64,000 nucleotides of DNA, taken from contig NW_020170406.1 in the NCBI RefSeq assembly GCF_000524195.1, positions 816,995-880,994 of the forward strand, written 5' to 3'. The DNA is from Echinococcus granulosus. Lineage: Eukaryota > Platyhelminthes > Cestoda > Cyclophyllidea > Taeniidae. The first letter of the stretch is position 1. Each line of letters begins with the position of its first letter. The notes beneath the pieces were generated by a model. It ran no database searches and was not told the origin of the DNA. It was given only the letters and a program-made list of their open reading frames with translations. A program made the translations under genes and the position numbers. This document shows, in pieces, positions 60,398 to 64,000 of the stretch.

Positions 60398-60835
60398 TTA
60401 CAAGCCTCGTATAAAAAAAACATGAATTCCTTTAATGGACAGCAAATTATTAATGAATGGAAAGTCAAAATTAGTGTATAGTTGATTCATTTTATGCACC
60501 CAACTAAACATTACTGGTACTGAACAGTAGTACCCACGAATGTCCATTGACACACGAAGTATTGCCTCTTTATGCTGTCGCTTGGCTTGAACCGTCATTA
60601 TCTGCTTGAAATTCCTCTTCAATAGAGTTGGCCTACTAGACCAGTTCAGAGTCTCCCAGCTCTTCTCCAGATAGGTAGATCTTGGTGAAAGTAGATAAAT
60701 CCCTAATATTATAAAGACACTGTCGCTATAATTTATTCCTATAATTATTAAATCCGCCGTTGCATCGCCGTAGGAAGGTGACATACTCTTAATGCGTACT
60801 TGGTAAGAGCTATTTTTGACAAAAATACACAGCAA
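60398..60835 (-). other. Unassigned 145-codon open reading frame
   Basis: The central part (about 60500-60685) has more coding-like codons than its surroundings (CTG, AAG, CAG) and reads LEKSWETLNWSSRPTLLKRN and QAKRQHKEAILRVSMDIRG. A pyrimidine-rich stretch ending CACCAAG precedes it, so it could be an exon of a gene running to the left. I do not recognise the family. It may also be a fragment of a mobile element or a chance frame. Confidence 0.2.
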
Positions 60836-61257
60836 ATTTTACTACCCTTTATTGTTTAATACTTTTCACTAGATGTTTTTGAAGTATTCCATAATTTCTA
60901 ACAAAATTATTTACTGTATTTCTATGAAATATGGATCCACCAGCACACTTGGACTACTATGCTCGCTTACTGATCCTAATGATAACCAAAATACAGTAAA
61001 TGACTTATTTGCCAAAAGCTCGTTGTGAATCGACTTAAAAATTGCTTATACTGGGTGGGTGAGCTCCATTTACATGAAGAATCGAATAGAAGAAGCATTT
61101 TATCCAAGAAACCATATCGTCTACGCGTCATATGTGACTACTCAACTTTAAACAACCATATAAGAAGTATTTAACTTAAGATAAAACTCGCGAAAGGAGA
61201 AACGGGAATAAAGTTCCATCTAAAAACCGCCTTTTGTATCATTGTGTAGTACTCTGA

Positions 61258-61410
61258 TTGCTTAACTCTCGGTTTTGGTGATGAGCGCTTTCTGACTTGG
61301 CCAGTATACCGCTCCCGGTGGGGTGACCTTCGGGCCGTACCAGTAGCTCCAGTGCCTTCTCTATGTCAAATACACATATTCTACTCTAGTATTATGACTT
61401 CTTTAGAGAT
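61258..61410 (+). repeat. Dispersed repeat family, copy D
   Basis: It carries CTTAACTCTCGGTTTTGG, CTTCGGGCCGTACCAGTAGC, CAGTGCCTTCTCTATGTCAA, ATACACATATTCTAC and CTAGTATTATGACTTC. This is one of the better preserved copies. Confidence 0.5.
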
Positions 61411-61475
61411 GATAAACTGCTTCTAGTAGACACTTTCTCGCCACCAGGCCTTTTGGAAAACTCCTCCGTACTTAC

Positions 61476-61645
61476 TGTAAGAGGCATGCCTAGACCGATG
61501 GAGGCGTCCATACGGCTATCAACGGTACTGACGGAGCCGGTGGTGGGTGGACCACACGGTACTCGGCGCTCTCCTGGCAGATGATGCGCCGTCGCACTAG
61601 CTGTGCTTTCGGCACCGCGTACTCGCCAGGCATGACGTAAAGGAG
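61476..61645 (-). other. GC-rich coding-like segment next to repeat copy D
   Basis: This is a GC-rich island in AT-rich DNA. On the minus strand one frame has an ATG (61631-61633) and runs 47 codons (MPGEYAVPKAQLVRRRIICQ..., stop at 61490). A second frame stays open for about 56 codons up to a good donor, ACA|GTAAGT, at 61476. It could be a lone exon, or a part of a larger mobile element that includes copy D. Confidence 0.2.
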
Positions 61646-63630
61646 GGTTTTAAGGCATGCCTATGATGTTAAGTGATTAACGAGGCACGCTGATGGTCGA
61701 GACCTGATGTGCTTTCTGGAATGGTAGAGGAGCATCGAAATGTTCCTCCCGACAATGGAAAAATACTGGTTTTTGGGTCAGCTCTGAAGAGGTGTGCTGC
61801 TCAATCATAATAATTTCGTTTTCACTCATCATACAATTTATTTTCTCTGACAAATTACAATACCTCTCCCCCTGGCTGAGGCATAGAAACCCGCTTAATT
61901 TCTTATGTCACCGTGACATAATTTAAATCCACTTTGTAAATTGATTTTAAAAGATGACTGAAAATTAATGATTCAAACTAGGAAACTAGTGGTCCTCTAA
62001 GAGGACTTGTACTTTCTAAAATTTCTTTATAATTTGGGCAAGTTAATTTAGTCAAAAGGGACACGCAATATCTGAGGCAGTAGAACTTCTAATGCGATAT
62101 TTTTTGGTTAAATTATCACTGGAGTCGATAGCAACACAAAATAAAATAAGGTATTATAATTATCTTAGCCGAATAAAATAATTCTGAAAGGTCGCAAATA
62201 TGTTGGAAATCTATGAAATTACCTACGATTATTGAATAAAATTCGTTCTGAACAAATTATAAATAATGCTGTTATCGTATTGGCTATTTAACTAGCTAAT
62301 TAGAGGAATAAATGTGTGAGCATTTTATCAAAAAATAAATGTCATTTTCGCATTTTTCTTTTACTGTTTGATTAGAAAGCATTCCTATTCACCCCTATCT
62401 ACGCTAAGCTTCCGATTTTACCCGACAAAGAAAGCCGAAGTACAATACGTCATTTGTGTGATCCATTGCAAATTATTTTATTAGCCCATATAATCCTCAA
62501 AAATTTCTAAAATCATTTGGAAGGATTACACTCTAAAGATTAAATTTGGAGTATTTTAAAGTTGATGGAAAAATATTGTCCATGAACGTTCATCGTTTTA
62601 AGATAGACACCCTTCAATTCACTAATTAATCATCGGATTTGTTGTTGATTTAGCTTAGGAATTAAAGTTATCTTTTGTTCATTCACAAGCTAAAGAAGGC
62701 TAGTTTTTACCAATGCTTGTCTAAATACCCAGTTTTATTTGTGGGCAAGCTGTTGCACACTACCGTTTTATTTCACAGGTCAGTGGACAAGTCATTTATT
62801 TATTTACAAAACTACCAATTGGCTTCCATCGCTGTTAAAAGATATCTGATGCTGCACTATGACATTTTGGAATTAAAATAATATATAGGTGTACATTTTT
62901 TCGCACACCGGGTGTATAGTAATCACATACCTGCACACCTACTGTGTGACGCGATAAATAGATGTGTTCGTGGCACCCTCAAGTTTTGTGTACACGAACT
63001 TTTGGTTCTCAATATATGCACACTAATACTTCTGCTCACATGCTCCCCCTTGCAAAATTATTTTTTAAAACAGGTGGTTGGTCAAAAGTAATGGGTCCTG
63101 TTTGATCATGCGTCCTGGATTACCGCATAAAGGATAGGCAAGGATTATTTCAAATAATATTCGAAGAAATTGAATGATTTTCTTGCCATTAAGCTGACGT
63201 AGTTATTGTTTACCTCAATTCAAGTTAGACTTAAAGATTTGCTATTGACAGGCTTTTTGAGATTCATATTTAAAGTAAATGAAGGGAAATTTCTCATTAT
63301 GTGGTCAGTAATCCAGTATTTATCGCATTATTTTACTGAAGAAATGCACATTATGCCACAAAATGGAGATGGGAAAAGTGTGATTACAATAAATGTGTGC
63401 TCCATACTAGTATTAAGCTAAAGATTGATCGATAATTTATGGAATTTTTTGTACAGGTTCAGAAAGGTGCCTGGTTTGTCAGTCTGCTGGCGTTTTAAAG
63501 TCACATTTACGAATAACTTTACACTTAAATACATTAAGTGGGTAAATATTAACCATTATAAAAACTTCTGTAGTTTTTGGGTAAAATTAGCGAATCCACA
63601 GGCAGGTGCTGTTAGCTATTTCCGCACCCG
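61646..63630. other. AT-rich region without recognised gene
   Basis: No domain-bearing frame was seen. A perfect 19 nt odd palindrome TTATGTCAC-C-GTGACATAA lies at about 61902-61920. Open frames at 62675-62881, 63206-63421 and 63425-63727 are unassigned. Confidence 0.4.
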
Positions 63631-63824
63631 AAAGAATCGACTTATAGCACGCAGTCCAGGGTCTTATTCTCTCTCCCTCTCGCTCTTCATCTACCTATCC
63701 ATCTTGCTCTCATCGCGCATTGTGTAATAATTCTGGTCACAGGGCGGTAACCACCCGTCAATTATCATGTGCCGTTGATATGCTGAACCTGCTCAGGCAC
63801 GCAAAACAATTTTTGTCTTTCGCT

Positions 63825-64000
63825 CTGGTCATGTATCATGAGCACGCTCACGCGTGCACGCACAAACGCACGGGCCGCATGTCATAATTGCATGCATGCA
63901 CGCGTGCGCACGTACGTGCATGCCCGGGTGGTGCGGAGGCGCGAGCCCAACACCATTGGCTGCTGACTTTTGCACACACGCATGCGCTTACGTCAGCCAC
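63825..64000. repeat. Alternating purine-pyrimidine tract (CACG/TGCA/CGTG-rich), possible Z-DNA-forming sequence
   Basis: About 63840-63925 is dominated by CACGC, GCACGC, GCATGCATGCACG and CGTACGTGCATGC, much higher in CpG than the rest of the window. A CT-rich run (CTCTCCCTCTCGCTCTTC) lies just before, at 63668. The tract continues to the window edge. Confidence 0.5.

Larger units (their letters stand above)
57347..61257. other. Upstream flank of the kinase gene and following AT-rich region
   Basis: It should contain the kinase promoter and possibly a non-coding first exon. It includes dispersed repeat copy F and the unassigned frame at 60398-60835. Nothing else is supported. Confidence 0.4.

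Noticed and set aside
1..64000. CRISPR arrays, bacterial operons, insertion sequences
   Set aside because: None seen; introns and gene families show animal nuclear DNA.

Overview
This is eukaryotic, AT-rich, intron-rich DNA from an animal. The combination of 33-39 nt introns with multi-kilobase introns, very short 5' leaders behind 3' splice acceptors (suggesting spliced-leader trans-splicing), and a tight two-gene head-to-tail pair points to a flatworm, most likely a tapeworm with a large genome. That assignment is inference; no marker gene fixes the species. Two 100-N blocks (12650-12749, 42692-42791) are assembly gaps of unknown real size.

Left part, minus strand: the 5' end of a fibronectin type III surface protein (signal-peptide exon 5036-5102, FN3 exons 2225-2500 and 1867-2154, continuing off the left edge). 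Upstream of it is a complete seven-exon selenophosphate synthetase 2 gene (6155-16853). Its first exon carries an in-frame UGA in the catalytic motif G-U-G-C-K, and a SECIS element can be folded in the 3' UTR at 5998-6066, so it should be a selenoprotein that makes the selenium donor for its own class of proteins.

Middle part, plus strand: DPH3 (21051-21329, two exons, 39 nt intron) is followed 206 nt later by an RWDD2-type RWD/DUF1115 protein (21535-25058); signals between them fit a trans-spliced operon. A SMKR1-like small lysine-rich protein lies convergently on the minus strand (25213-25634), its first coding exon supplying only the ATG. A complete nine-exon KLHL18 gene (BTB-BACK-kelch, Cullin-3 adaptor) runs 27229-45273; its last kelch blade contains an insertion of about 210 residues.

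Right part: about 8.4 kb without a recognised gene, then a minus-strand CaMKIV-like kinase (53697-57346) with a divergent active site. The last 6.6 kb holds repeats, one unassigned 145-codon frame, and an alternating purine-pyrimidine tract at the right end. A dispersed repeat of about 150-170 bp occurs at least six times (three near 19-20.3 kb, and at 48.4, 57.9 and 61.3 kb).

All gene models were built by hand from homology remembered for each family plus splice-site and reading-phase agreement; no search was run.
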